This document shows, one piece after another, positions 42,993 through 51,545 of a stretch of DNA of 64,000 nucleotides. Origin of the DNA: Halegenticoccus soli (GTDB lineage Archaea; Halobacteriota; Halobacteria; Halobacteriales; Haloferacaceae). The position numbers and the translations under genes are program-made. Each line of letters opens with the position of its first letter. The stretch's first letter is position 1. The notes under the pieces are model-generated. The model was not told the origin of the DNA. It did not search any database and worked only from the letters and a program-made list of their open reading frames with translations. The stretch lies in contig NZ_PEND01000004.1 in NCBI RefSeq assembly GCF_002844195.1, positions 485,610 to 549,609 of the forward strand, in the 5' to 3' direction.

Positions 42993-43925
42993 TCAGGGAA
43001 CCCGCCCGAGCAGGTCGATCTGCCGCGTTTCGTACCGCAGCTCCCCGCGCTCGACGGCGGCGTGCCGGTCGTCCGCCCACGCGCGCAGGTCGCCCCTGTC
43101 GATCCCGGCGGCGTCTCCGGCGTCGATGGCGTCCGCGACCGCGCCCTCGACGGTGTCGACGATGTGGTGCAGGAAGTACGCCTCGTCGGCCGGATACGGC
43201 GGTTCGACGACCCAGTCCGACCGACCGGACGCGAGCACCTCGCCCCCGCAGTCCCCGACGGCGGACGGCAGCTTCCGGCCGGTCTCGCTGCACCCGGGGC
43301 GGTCCGGCGCGTCCATCGTGGCGTGGTAGGCGTCCGTCAGCTTCCGCTCGAAGGCGGGGTCCGGGACCGGTTCGAACCGCGTCTCGCCGTCGAAGGTGAT
43401 CGGGAAGTAACAGCGGCCGCCGGGGGAAACGAGCGGGAACAGCGCCGAGAGCGCCGGCCGGAGGTCGACCAGGTCGAGGAACGCGCAGGCGACGAGCGCG
43501 TCCCACTCGCGGTCGCCGTCGACCCGGGCGGCGAAGTCGAACGCGTCGGCGGCGACGAACTCGACCGCGACCGTCGCGCCGTCCCGGCGGAGCCGAAACC
43601 CGCCGTCGGCGGGGGCGGTCCGGTAGCCCCGTTCGCGCGCCCAGTCGGCGAGCCGCTCGCGCGCGGCGTCGATCAGTCCGGGGTCGAGGTCGACCGCCGT
43701 GTAGGCGACGTCGTCGGGGAGGCGGTTCCACGAGAGGAGCCGCCGGAGCATGGTTCCGATCCCGGCTCCGACTTCGAGAACCGAGATCGGGCCGTCGGAC
43801 TCGGCCGCCCGCTCCGCGAGCCCCGCCGACAGGCGGTCGAGCGTCGGTCGGTGGAGCGCGCGGTCGTCGACGGTCCGCTTCGCCGCGAGGTAGCGCTCGA
43901 ACGAGTACGCGTCGGGGCGTGACAC
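42993..43925 (-). CDS. class I SAM-dependent methyltransferase
   Basis: A 310-residue cytoplasmic protein with a Rossmann-like methyltransferase core. Motif I is VLEVGAGIGTML (49-60), motif II is AVDLDPGLIDAARERL, and the post-core strand is WDALVACAFLDLVD. The C-terminal part (about 180-310) is a lid specific to this subfamily and includes DEAYFLHHIVDTVEGAV. The start is a GTG at 43925. It lies 48 bp downstream of the K+ channel/RCK gene in the same direction and may be cotranscribed. Substrate unknown; haloarchaeal relatives are annotated only as methyltransferases. Confidence 0.85.
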   Translation of the reverse strand: MSRPDAYSFERYLAAKRTVDDRALHRPTLDRLSAGLAERAAESDGPISVLEVGAGIGTMLRRLLSWNRLPDDVAYTAVDLDPGLIDAARERLADWARERGYRTAPADGGFRLRRDGATVAVEFVAADAFDFAARVDGDREWDALVACAFLDLVDLRPALSALFPLVSPGGRCYFPITFDGETRFEPVPDPAFERKLTDAYHATMDAPDRPGCSETGRKLPSAVGDCGGEVLASGRSDWVVEPPYPADEAYFLHHIVDTVEGAVADAIDAGDAAGIDRGDLRAWADDRHAAVERGELRYETRQIDLLGRVP

Positions 43926-43973
43926 GCACGAGCGTACGGGCGCGAGCCCAAAACCGTATCGGCGGCCACGGCG

Positions 43974-45602
43974 TCAGCCGGCGAGTTCGTTGAACCGGTT
44001 GATGTCGGCGTCGGTTCCGGCGACGACGAGCGAGTCACCCGATCGGACGACGAAGTCGGGGCCGACGTCGGTCACGATCTCGCCGTCGCGCTCCGCGGCG
44101 ATGACGGTGCAGTTCGTCCGCGCGCGCACGTCGGCGTCCGCGAGGCTGCGGCCGGCCAGCCGCGGCGCCTCGGTGCGGACGATCTCGATCTGCGCGTCCG
44201 GGGCGATGACCTCCTCGTCGAGGAGGTCGGACGCGAGGATGCGGCCGCTCACGGTCGCGAGCGCCAGGACGTACTCCGCGCCGGCGCGGTACAGCTTCGC
44301 GACGTTATCGGCGTCGTTCGCGCGGGCGATCACCTCGACCTCCGGCGCGATCTGCTTCGCCACGAGCGTCGCGAAGATCGTCTCCGTGTCGTCCGCCAGC
44401 GCGAAAACGACGCTCCGGGCGCTGTCGATCCCGGCGGCCTCCAGCGTCCGCGGGTCGGTCGCGTCGCCGACGACGTCGACGCCGGGTTTGTCCTCGCGGT
44501 CCACCACCACGCTCGTCGCGTCCGCCGCGGCGAGCGCCTCGGCGACCGTCGAGCCGACCTCGCCGTACCCCGCGACGAGCACCCTCCCGCGGCGGCGGCG
44601 GCGCGTCTCCGAGAGCGTCAGCTCCTTCAGCCGTTCGAGCTGCGCCTCCGGTCCGGTCACGAGCAGGATGGTGTGCTCGTCGATGACGTCGTCGGGCGCG
44701 GGCGGCGTGACGAACTCGCCGCGGAACCACGCGCCGATGACGTTCGTCCCGCGGAGTTCGCCCACGCCGCTGTCGGCGATCCGCTTCCCCTCCAGGGGAC
44801 TGCCCCGGTGGACGAGCAGTTCGGCGATCTCCAGGTCCTCGCCGATCTCGACCGCGCCGCCGACCTCGGCGGAGACCGCGGTCGTCGCCTTGCTCGCCAG
44901 CCGCTCGCCGAGCAGGCGGCGGGGGGAGACGACCGCGTCCGCGCCGGCGTACCGGTGGTAGTCGGCGACGTCGGGGCTCTCGATGAGGCTGATCACGCGC
45001 GAGTCGGGGGCCGCCTGCTTCGCCGAGAGGATAACGCTCGCGTTCGTCTCGTCGTCCGCGTCGGCGACGATCGCGCGCGCGTCCCCGACGCACGCGCCTT
45101 CGAGAACTTCGACGGATTCGGGGTCGCCGAAGATGACGTCCCACCCGCCCTCGTAGAGCTGCCGCGCCCGCTCGCGGTCCGGCTCGACGAACAGGTACGA
45201 CACGTCCACGGCGTCGAGTTCCTGCACCAGCGTCTCCCCCCGCGGCGTGTGCGAGCAGATGACGACGTGGTCCCGGTACCCGTCGACCGAGGTCGGGACC
45301 GTCGTCGAGAGCGACTCCTCCAGGAGGGGGAAGACGAACACCGGCAGCGCCATGAAGATGAGGATCACCCCGGTCAGGTCCATCACGATGACGAGGAGGT
45401 TCATCTCGGGCGACTGCCACGGCGCGTCCGATCCGAACCCGGTCGTGGTGAACGTCTCGACGACGACCTGCAGCGAGTGGAGGAAGGACTGCTCCCGCCC
45501 CTCGAAGGCGGCCATGGCCTCGTGGTAGAGGACGGCGTAGACGAGCATCACGGCCGCGAGCGTGAGCAGATAGGACGCCGTCTGCCGCTTCCACTTGTTC
45601 AT
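43974..45602 (-). CDS. two-TM potassium channel fused to two RCK (TrkA) modules
   Basis: A 542-residue membrane protein. TM helices at about 10-27 and 68-90 flank a pore loop with the filter-like TTTGFGSDAP (52-61), a variant of TVGYGD. Cytoplasmic residues 108-335 form RCK module 1 (TrkA-N plus TrkA-C); its nucleotide loop is ICSHTPRG, lacking the GxGxxG pattern. Residues of about 342-542 form module 2 with an intact GYGEVG (residues 345-350) and the acidic strand end VVVDRED. It should gate K+ (or related cation) flow in response to nucleotide or ion binding, important for a salt-in halophile. The ATG at 45602 fits a TATA at 45628-45637. Confidence 0.9.
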   Translation of the reverse strand: MNKWKRQTASYLLTLAAVMLVYAVLYHEAMAAFEGREQSFLHSLQVVVETFTTTGFGSDAPWQSPEMNLLVIVMDLTGVILIFMALPVFVFPLLEESLSTTVPTSVDGYRDHVVICSHTPRGETLVQELDAVDVSYLFVEPDRERARQLYEGGWDVIFGDPESVEVLEGACVGDARAIVADADDETNASVILSAKQAAPDSRVISLIESPDVADYHRYAGADAVVSPRRLLGERLASKATTAVSAEVGGAVEIGEDLEIAELLVHRGSPLEGKRIADSGVGELRGTNVIGAWFRGEFVTPPAPDDVIDEHTILLVTGPEAQLERLKELTLSETRRRRRGRVLVAGYGEVGSTVAEALAAADATSVVVDREDKPGVDVVGDATDPRTLEAAGIDSARSVVFALADDTETIFATLVAKQIAPEVEVIARANDADNVAKLYRAGAEYVLALATVSGRILASDLLDEEVIAPDAQIEIVRTEAPRLAGRSLADADVRARTNCTVIAAERDGEIVTDVGPDFVVRSGDSLVVAGTDADINRFNELAG

Positions 45603-45627
45603 GCGTTCGACACTCCGCGCGGGGACG

Positions 45628-45637
45628 GGTATAAGGT
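45628..45637 (-). promoter_or_regulatory. TATA element of the K+ channel gene
   Basis: CCTTATACCC on the minus strand, 26-35 nt upstream of the ATG at 45602. Confidence 0.55.
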
Positions 45638-45712
45638 TCGGACGCCGAGCCCGGGTCCGACTCGTCCGTCGGCCGGCGTCGCCGATCGGCGCGCCGAACC
45701 CCGAACCCCGTC

Positions 45713-45722
45713 AAGACTAACC
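45713..45722 (+). promoter_or_regulatory. TATA-like element of the CDGSH gene
   Basis: AAGACTAACC lies 23-32 nt upstream of the ATG at 45745. Confidence 0.4.
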
Positions 45723-45744
45723 CGCCGACGCCCGTTTCCCGGAC

Positions 45745-46068
45745 ATGGCGCGCGAAGTCACGCACACCGAACGGGGGCCGCTCATCGTCGGCCCCGAGGA
45801 CATCGACGAGGAGAAGGGGGACGTCGCGATCTGCCTGTGCGGGCTGAGCGACGACTACCCGTTCTGCGACGGCTCGCACCGCGCGACCGAGTCGGAGGAG
45901 GAGGGAGTCCGCTACAGGTACGAGGGCGGAGAGCGGCGCGAGATCGCGCGGATCGAGTACGCGGAGGAGGGGGACGGCTCCGTCGAGGGGGACGAAAACG
46001 CCGACGGCCGGGAGAGCGACGAACGCGCCGGTGACGGCGTCGACAGCGCCCTCGACCGCGAGCGGTGA
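45745..46068 (+). CDS. CDGSH iron-sulfur protein with acidic tail
   Basis: A 107-residue protein with a single CDGSH (mitoNEET-like) 2Fe-2S site: C30-x-C32 (ICLCG), C41 and H45 in FCDGSH. Such clusters transfer electrons or Fe-S units and are redox-sensitive. After about residue 65 the sequence becomes an extremely acidic low-complexity tail (EEGDGSVEGDENADGRES), a halophilic extension absent from the basic domain. No membrane anchor is present, so it is cytoplasmic. It is divergent from the channel gene and codirectional with nothing else. Confidence 0.92.
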   Translation: MAREVTHTERGPLIVGPEDIDEEKGDVAICLCGLSDDYPFCDGSHRATESEEEGVRYRYEGGERREIARIEYAEEGDGSVEGDENADGRESDERAGDGVDSALDRER

Positions 46069-46148
46069 CGCCGGGGGAAACCGGAGCCGAGCTTCGGCTC
46101 GCGGCCGGCGGAATCACCGCGACGAGAAGGAGGTCGGACCGATCCGCG

Positions 46149-47012
46149 TCAGGCCGCGCCGACCGCTGCGCCGACGTACAGCACGACGACGAGGAAGATC
46201 CACACCACGTCGACGAAGTGCCAGTACATCGAGACGGTGCTGACCGAGACGTGCCGCTCGGCCGAGTACTGTCCGGCGAGCGCCCGGACGAGCACGATGG
46301 CGAGGAGCACCGCGCCGAGGCTGACGTGCAGCCCGTGCAGGCCGGTCAGCCCGAAGAACGCCGAGGCGAAGATGCCGCTCGTGATGGTGAAGCCCTCGTG
46401 GACGATGAACTCGAAGTACTCCAGCACCTGGCCGGCGATGAACACCGTCCCGAGCACCAGCGTCACGAAGAGGCCGAGGACGAACTGCCGGCGGTTCTCC
46501 CGCCGGATCCCCACGTGCGCCCAGTGGAGAGTGAAACTCGACGCCACAAGGAGCGCCGTGTTGGCGAGCACGAGCGAGTTGAGAAGCGGCGGTAGTGCCG
46601 CGCCCTGCGGCGGCCACGCGCCCGCCCGGATGAAGAAGTAGTAGGTGAACACGGCGCCGAACGTCGCCAGCTCGGAGCCGAGGAAGGCGATCATCCCCCA
46701 GCGGAGCGCCGCCTCGCTCTCCTCGTCCGCGCCGCGCGACCAGAAGTGGCTGACGAACGCGTGGTAGAGCCAGCCGTAGAGCCCGACGAGGAACAGCCCG
46801 ACGCTGGCGACGATGACCGCGGGCCCGGCGATCGGGCTCACGATCTGGTTGTTTCCGCTGCCCATGATGTAGAGGCCGGCCCCGAAGTAGATGCCCGCGC
46901 CGCCCAGCGCGGTGACGAAGGGCCACCAGCTGGCCTCGCCGAAGCCCCGCGGCCAGTCCTGCACGGCCGGGAGGTGGTGACCGTGGTCCTCGTGAGAGTC
47001 TTCGGTACTCAT
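46149..47012 (-). CDS. coxC: cytochrome c oxidase subunit III
   Basis: A 287-residue integral membrane subunit of a heme-copper oxidase with seven predicted TM helices. Family motifs are WPFVTALGGAGIYFGAGLY (helix 1 region), RWGMIAFLGSELATFGAVF (matching the GMxLFIxSEVMFF motif), and the C-terminal GLTGLHGLHVSLG with YWHFVDVVWIFLVVVLY, the classic HxxxG and W-H-FVD-x-VW motifs. It is encoded 6.7 kb from subunit I. The ATG at 47012 is supported by a TATA at 47035-47044. The N-terminus contains a His-rich stretch (HEDHGHHLP). Confidence 0.95.
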   Translation of the reverse strand: MSTEDSHEDHGHHLPAVQDWPRGFGEASWWPFVTALGGAGIYFGAGLYIMGSGNNQIVSPIAGPAVIVASVGLFLVGLYGWLYHAFVSHFWSRGADEESEAALRWGMIAFLGSELATFGAVFTYYFFIRAGAWPPQGAALPPLLNSLVLANTALLVASSFTLHWAHVGIRRENRRQFVLGLFVTLVLGTVFIAGQVLEYFEFIVHEGFTITSGIFASAFFGLTGLHGLHVSLGAVLLAIVLVRALAGQYSAERHVSVSTVSMYWHFVDVVWIFLVVVLYVGAAVGAA

Positions 47013-47034
47013 AGGCGTGCGTTGCCGGCCGACT

Positions 47035-47044
47035 ACTAAAAAAC
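47035..47044 (-). promoter_or_regulatory. TATA element of coxC
   Basis: GTTTTTTAGT-type sequence on the minus strand, 23-32 nt upstream of the coxC ATG at 47012. Confidence 0.6.
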
Positions 47045-47137
47045 CTCCCAAGCGCGTCGGCGGGTACCCGTGGTTCGACCCTCGCACGGCGGCGCGGTTT
47101 CGGAAGGTACTCCCGTGGGACGGTCCTACGGTCCACG

Positions 47138-48538
47138 ATGTCGTTTCGTCGCCGGACACGTCGACTTCGGCTCGTCGGCGGCCTCCTCCTCCTCGTCGCG
47201 GCCGCGCTCGCCGCGGTCTCGGGGACCGCGCTGGCGCACACCGGCGGGCTCCGGGGAGCCTCCTCGGGGGCGCTCGACGTGCCGACGTGGCTCTTTCTCA
47301 CGACCGGCGGGGGCGTCGTCGGCGCGTCGTTCCTCCTGGCGAGCTTCGTGACCGACCGCGCGTACATCAGTTCGATCCACGACTGGGGCGGGACGCTCCC
47401 CGCGCCCGGTCGCGCCGCGCGCGCCGCCGCCCGGCTCGGCGGCCTCGCGCTCCTCCTCGTCACGGTGTACGTCGGGTTCGTCGGCCCCGTGACCGGGATC
47501 CGTAACCTCGCGATCCTCGTCGTCTGGGTGGTCTGGTGGGGCGCGTACGTCGCCTCGACGTACCTCGTCGCGAACACGTGGCCGGCGCTCAACCCCTTCC
47601 GCACCCTCGCCGAGCCGCTCCCCTCGCTCGACCTCGAGTACCCGGCGCGATTCGGCGCGTGGCCGAGCGTCGTCGGCCTCCTGGCGCTGATCTGGATCGA
47701 GATCGTGACGCCCATCGCCGACGATCCGCGCGCGCTGGCGGCGCTGATCGTCGCCTACGCCGCCGTCTCCGTCGTCGGATCGGTCGCCTTCGGGACTGAC
47801 GCCTGGTTCTCGAACGTCGACCCCGTATCACGCGCGTTCCGGTACTACGGGCAGGTCGCCCCGATCGGACGCGACGAGTCCGGAACCCTCCGGTTCCGAC
47901 TTCCCGGGGCCGCACTCACCGACTCCCGGCTCGTCACCGGCCGCGACGAGGTGGCGTTCGTCGTCGCGCTGCTGTTCGTGACGACGTTCGACGGCTTCGT
48001 CGGCACGGAACCGTGGTCGGCGTTCGCGCGGACCGCCGTCGGCCTCGGCGCGCCGCCCCTGGCCGTCTACCTCGTCTCGTACCTCGCCGGGTTCGGGCTG
48101 TTCTACGGCGCGTACGTCTGGGCGGTGCGCGCCGCCCGGTCGTACGGCGAAACGTACCTCACGGCGGACTACCTCGCGCGGCGCTTCGCGCCGTCGCTCC
48201 TCGCGATCGCCGCCGGCTACCACCTGGCGCACAACCTGACGTCCGTGCTGACGCTGTTCCCGACCGTCGTCTCCGTCGCGGCCGCGCCGCTGTCGCCGCC
48301 GCAGAACCCCCCGGTGCTCGCGTCGGTTCCGGGGTGGACGAGCGGCCTGGAGATGGCGTTCGTCATCGTCGGCCACCTCGTCGCCGTCTGGGTCGCCCAC
48401 GCGACGGCCTACGAGCTGTTTCCGGGTCGCCTCCAGGCGATCCGCAGCCAGTACGGCGTGACGCTGGCGATGGTACTCTACACCATGGTGAGCCTCTGGA
48501 TCGTCACCGAACCGTTCGTCGAGCCGCCGTTCCTGTGA
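47138..48538 (+). CDS. polytopic membrane protein, about 12 TM helices, near oxidase genes
   Basis: A 466-residue membrane protein. A signal-like N-terminus (LRLVGGLLLLVAAALAAVSG, mature start near AHTGG) is followed by about eleven helices. Recognisable stretches are NTWPALNPFRTLAEPL, ARFGAWPSVVGLLALIWIE, DAWFSNVDPVSRAF, and several conserved His in the second half (AGYHLAHNL). The layout resembles a large actinobacterial family often annotated as fenitrothion hydrolase, a name I regard as unreliable. The histidines in helices could bind metal or heme. It is divergent from coxC and linked to the small zinc-finger membrane gene (13-bp gap). Function unknown. Confidence 0.75.
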   Translation: MSFRRRTRRLRLVGGLLLLVAAALAAVSGTALAHTGGLRGASSGALDVPTWLFLTTGGGVVGASFLLASFVTDRAYISSIHDWGGTLPAPGRAARAAARLGGLALLLVTVYVGFVGPVTGIRNLAILVVWVVWWGAYVASTYLVANTWPALNPFRTLAEPLPSLDLEYPARFGAWPSVVGLLALIWIEIVTPIADDPRALAALIVAYAAVSVVGSVAFGTDAWFSNVDPVSRAFRYYGQVAPIGRDESGTLRFRLPGAALTDSRLVTGRDEVAFVVALLFVTTFDGFVGTEPWSAFARTAVGLGAPPLAVYLVSYLAGFGLFYGAYVWAVRAARSYGETYLTADYLARRFAPSLLAIAAGYHLAHNLTSVLTLFPTVVSVAAAPLSPPQNPPVLASVPGWTSGLEMAFVIVGHLVAVWVAHATAYELFPGRLQAIRSQYGVTLAMVLYTMVSLWIVTEPFVEPPFL

Positions 48539-48551
48539 CCGTCCCGTGACA

Positions 48552-48878
48552 ATGACCGAAGCCACACCCACCGCGACAGATCAGTCCCGAACCCCGAACG
48601 AGGCGGCGACCGCCGCGACCGCCGCGGAGACCGCCGTCCCGGAGGGAGAACAGCCTCACGAGTGCCCGCACTGCGGCCGACCGTTCAAGCGCGAGCGGTA
48701 CCTCGTGCTCCACCGCGGGATCGACCACTACGAGTCGCTGACGGAGGCGGAGCGGGAGGCGTTCTTCGAGACCTACGACGCCGAGGCGGCCGACATCCGG
48801 CGCTTCCGAATTCTCGCGCTCGGGGCGCTCGTGCTGATCTACTTCGGGTTCCTGTTCGCGTACGCGGTGTTCGCGTGA
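48552..48878 (+). CDS. C2H2 zinc-finger protein with C-terminal TM helix
   Basis: A 108-residue protein. After an Ala/Thr/Glu-rich N-terminus comes a clear C2H2 finger: C38-x2-C41, then H54-x4-H59 (CPHCGRPFKRERYLVLHRGIDH, cited as CPHCGRPFKRERYLVLHRG). A helix rich in acidic residues (LTEAEREAFFETYDAEAADI) follows, and then one TM segment (about 86-106). It begins 13 bp after the polytopic membrane gene and is probably cotranscribed with it. Membrane-bound single-finger proteins of this sort recur near terminal-oxidase genes in halophiles; an assembly role is a guess. An upstream GTG at 48546 would add two residues. Confidence 0.8.
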   Translation: MTEATPTATDQSRTPNEAATAATAAETAVPEGEQPHECPHCGRPFKRERYLVLHRGIDHYESLTEAEREAFFETYDAEAADIRRFRILALGALVLIYFGFLFAYAVFA

Positions 48879-48980
48879 GCGAAGCCCGGAACGAGAACGG
48901 GGGTGGTCGACGCGCGGGAGCGCGGGCCCGCGTCGCGGTTTCCCGGCGAGTCACTCTCTCCTGACGACGTCACTCCACCG

Positions 48981-50057
48981 TCACTCGACCTGCGTCGCGG
49001 CCCGGTGGAACGGCTGGGCGAAGATCGCCTCCCGGAGGTCCGCGAGCGACTCGCGGCCGTCGGTCGTCGTCGCCGCGATCACCGCGAACACCTCCTGTCT
49101 GGATATCTTGACGCCGCGCTCCGAGAGGGCGTCCTCCGGCCGGCTCAGAAGCTCGCGGAGCGTCCCGACCGCGAGCAGAAACGGGATCGCCCACGCGGCC
49201 AGGGTGTTGCCGTCCGTCGTCGGTACCGTCTCCAGGTACGTCTGGGCGTCGTCGAGGAACGACCGCGCGTGCTGGGCCGTCCGCCGGACCACCGCCGCCG
49301 TTCCGGTCGCGTTCCTCGGCTCGACGAGCGCCTCCTGGGGGACGCCTTCCGCCGCGAGCCACTCGGCGGGGAGGTAGACGTTGTTCTCGGCCGTGTAGTC
49401 GTCGTACACGTCCTTCGAGATGTTGACGAGCTGGAGCAGCAGGCCGAACTCCTCGGCCGTGTCGTACAGCCGGTTTCGCCGCTCGCGGTCGATGTCGCCC
49501 CGAGTCACCAGATTCGTGATGAGGTTGCCGACCGTCCCGGCCGCGTAGTAACAGTACTCCTCGAGCTCCTCGCGCGACTGGATCCGGAGGCCGCCGGTGT
49601 CCGCGTACCGCTCGACGAACATCGCCATCCCCTGGACGAGTTCGCGCGCGGGCGGCGTCACCGCCTCGCGCACGTCGGCGGGGAGCGACTCGAACGTGCG
49701 GACGATCCGGGGGGCGTTGGCGACGACGTCCCAGTCGTCCGACCGCTCCTCGGCGGGGGGGACGTACGGCGCCGCGGCCGCGGCGAACTCCTCGATGGTC
49801 GTCTCGTCGTCCGGATCGAGCGCGCGGTCGTACAGCCGGAGCAGGCGGGCCTGTTCGTTCGGGGGGATGTCCTCGGCGTCCTCGACGGTGTCCGCGATGC
49901 GGCAGACGAGGTAGCCGAGGCAGATGTACGACGCCATCGGTTCTTCGAGCACGTCGACGGTCAGCGCGAAGGTGCGCGAGACACCTTGTACCGCCTCGTG
50001 GCACCACTCGAGGTCGGCGTCGGCGCCGGGCGGTCGGGAAGCAGCGTCTCTAGACAT
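48981..50057 (-). CDS. squalene/phytoene synthase family prenyltransferase
   Basis: Condenses two prenyl diphosphates head-to-head; this subtype most resembles farnesyl-diphosphate farnesyltransferase (squalene synthase). The 358 residues contain SRTFALTVDVL (27-37), the first aspartate-rich motif DTVED (56-60), YCYYAAGTVGNLITNL (168-183) and the second motif KDVYDDYTAENNVYLP (215-230, D216/D219/D220). Both Mg2+-binding sites are intact. Squalene and its reduced forms are known haloarchaeal membrane lipids. Phytoene synthase activity is the alternative. The start at 50057 is 27-36 nt from a TATA element. Confidence 0.9.
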   Translation of the reverse strand: MSRDAASRPPGADADLEWCHEAVQGVSRTFALTVDVLEEPMASYICLGYLVCRIADTVEDAEDIPPNEQARLLRLYDRALDPDDETTIEEFAAAAAPYVPPAEERSDDWDVVANAPRIVRTFESLPADVREAVTPPARELVQGMAMFVERYADTGGLRIQSREELEEYCYYAAGTVGNLITNLVTRGDIDRERRNRLYDTAEEFGLLLQLVNISKDVYDDYTAENNVYLPAEWLAAEGVPQEALVEPRNATGTAAVVRRTAQHARSFLDDAQTYLETVPTTDGNTLAAWAIPFLLAVGTLRELLSRPEDALSERGVKISRQEVFAVIAATTTDGRESLADLREAIFAQPFHRAATQVE

Positions 50058-50083
50058 TCAAGTACGCACGGTTAGGGAGGCGA

Positions 50084-50093
50084 CCATAAAAAG
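50084..50093 (-). promoter_or_regulatory. TATA element of the squalene-synthase-like gene
   Basis: CTTTTTATGG on the minus strand, 27-36 nt upstream of the ATG at 50057. Confidence 0.6.
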
Positions 50094-50180
50094 TCTCTTG
50101 GGCAGACCGGATTCTGACGCCGTCGAGGCGCGAAATTCGCAGCGAACGGCCGGCGGGTCCTAAACGAAGGACCATGTGGA

Positions 50181-50190
50181 AAACCTAATG
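50181..50190 (+). promoter_or_regulatory. TATA-like element of the acyl-CoA dehydrogenase gene
   Basis: AAACCTAATG lies 24-33 nt upstream of the ATG at 50214. Confidence 0.5.
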
Positions 50191-50213
50191 CGCCGACGGC
50201 CGAAGGGCGAGGT

Positions 50214-51356
50214 ATGGACTTCCAGCTGACGACGGAGCAAAAGCAGATCCGCGACATGGTCGCCGAGTTCGTCGACGAGGAGATCAAACCGGCGGCCGCC
50301 GAGATCGACGAGACCGACGAGTTCCCGCGCGACCTGATCGACGAGATGGCCGAGCTCGGCCTCATGGGGATGCCGTTCCCGGAGGAGTACGGCGGGGCCG
50401 GGCTGGACTACCACTCCTACGCCATCGGCCTGGAGGAGATCAGCCGCGGCAGCGGCGGCCTCGGAACCGTCGTCGCCGCCCACACCAGCCTCGCGGGGAA
50501 CATGCTCTACGAGTTCGGCGACGAGGAGCAAAAGGAGGAGTACCTCACGCCGCTCAACCTCGGCGAGGACATCGGCGCGTTCGCGCTCTCGGAGGCGGGC
50601 GCGGGCAGCGACGTGCCCGCGATGGAGACGACCGCGATCAGGGACGGCGACGAGTACGTGATAAACGGGGGGAAGCTGTGGATCTCGAACGGCTCCGTCG
50701 CCGACACGGTCACGCTGTTCGCCAAGACGGACCCGGAGGCGGGCAACAGGGGGATCTCCTCGTTCGTCGTCCGCCCCGGGGAGGACGACGGCTTCGTCGT
50801 CGAGGGGACGGAGCACAAGCTCGGCGACAAGGGCTGTCCGACCGCCGAGCTCCGGTTCGACGACATGCGGATCCCCGAATCGCGCCTGATCGGCGAGGAG
50901 GGCGAGGGGTTCGTCCAGGCGCTGAAGACGCTCAACGGCGGGCGGATCACCATCGCCGCCCGCGGCGTCGGCATCGCCCGCGCCGCGCTCGAAGACGCGC
51001 TCCGGTACTCCCAGGAGCGAGAGCAGTTCGACCAGCCCATCGCGCGGTTCCAGGCGATCCAGCACAAGCTGGCGGACATGGACACGAAGGTGCAGGCCGC
51101 GAAGCTCCTGATGCACCGGGCGGCGGACAGGAAGATACGCGGCGAGAGCTACATCAAGGAGGCCGCGCAGGCGAAGCTCTACGCGAGCGAGATCAGCCGC
51201 GAGGTCGCCAACGAGGCGATCCAGATCCACGGCGGCTACGGCTACACGAGGGACTTCCCGGTCGAGCGCTACTACCGCGACGCGAAGCTGAACGAGATCT
51301 ACGAGGGGACGAGCGAGGTCCTGCGGAACACGATCGCCCGCCAGCTTCTCGACTGA
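50214..51356 (+). CDS. acyl-CoA dehydrogenase
   Basis: FAD flavoprotein that introduces the alpha-beta double bond in acyl-CoAs. The 380 residues are of standard length: an N-terminal helical domain ([19 protein letters not shown]), the beta-domain signature [13 protein letters not shown] (within about 121-133) and KLWISNG, and the C-terminal helical domain ending [20 protein letters not shown]. The catalytic base is the glutamate in IYEGTSEV (E364), as in short/medium-chain enzymes. It is monocistronic with a short tandem repeat downstream. Chain-length or branched-chain specificity cannot be told. Confidence 0.95.
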   Translation: MDFQLTTEQKQIRDMVAEFVDEEIKPAAAEIDETDEFPRDLIDEMAELGLMGMPFPEEYGGAGLDYHSYAIGLEEISRGSGGLGTVVAAHTSLAGNMLYEFGDEEQKEEYLTPLNLGEDIGAFALSEAGAGSDVPAMETTAIRDGDEYVINGGKLWISNGSVADTVTLFAKTDPEAGNRGISSFVVRPGEDDGFVVEGTEHKLGDKGCPTAELRFDDMRIPESRLIGEEGEGFVQALKTLNGGRITIAARGVGIARAALEDALRYSQEREQFDQPIARFQAIQHKLADMDTKVQAAKLLMHRAADRKIRGESYIKEAAQAKLYASEISREVANEAIQIHGGYGYTRDFPVERYYRDAKLNEIYEGTSEVLRNTIARQLLD

Positions 51357-51440
51357 GCGCCGGCCGGGGGATCGCCGGCCGTGCGGACCCGGCGGCTGTC
51401 GGTCTCGACCGCCGACCCCGTCGGCCTCGTCGGCCCCGTC

Positions 51441-51500
51441 GGCCCCGTCGGAACCTCGTCGACCCCGTCGGAACCTCGTCGACCCCGTCGGAACCTCGTC
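51441..51500. repeat. 20-bp tandem repeat, three copies
   Basis: Three head-to-tail copies of a 20-bp unit (GACCCCGTCGGAACCTCGTC; the first copy starts GG). The repeat is preceded by degenerate 9-10-bp subunits (51415-51440). It lies between the convergent acyl-CoA dehydrogenase and amidase genes. It is probably a slippage product. Confidence 0.85.
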
Positions 51501-51545
51501 GGCCGCGTCCCGCCCTCCCGACAGAGGGCCCCCGACGCCGCCCGG

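Noticed and set aside
51415..51500. CRISPR-like array
   Set aside because: Units are 20 bp and contiguous with no unique spacers; no cas genes are present.
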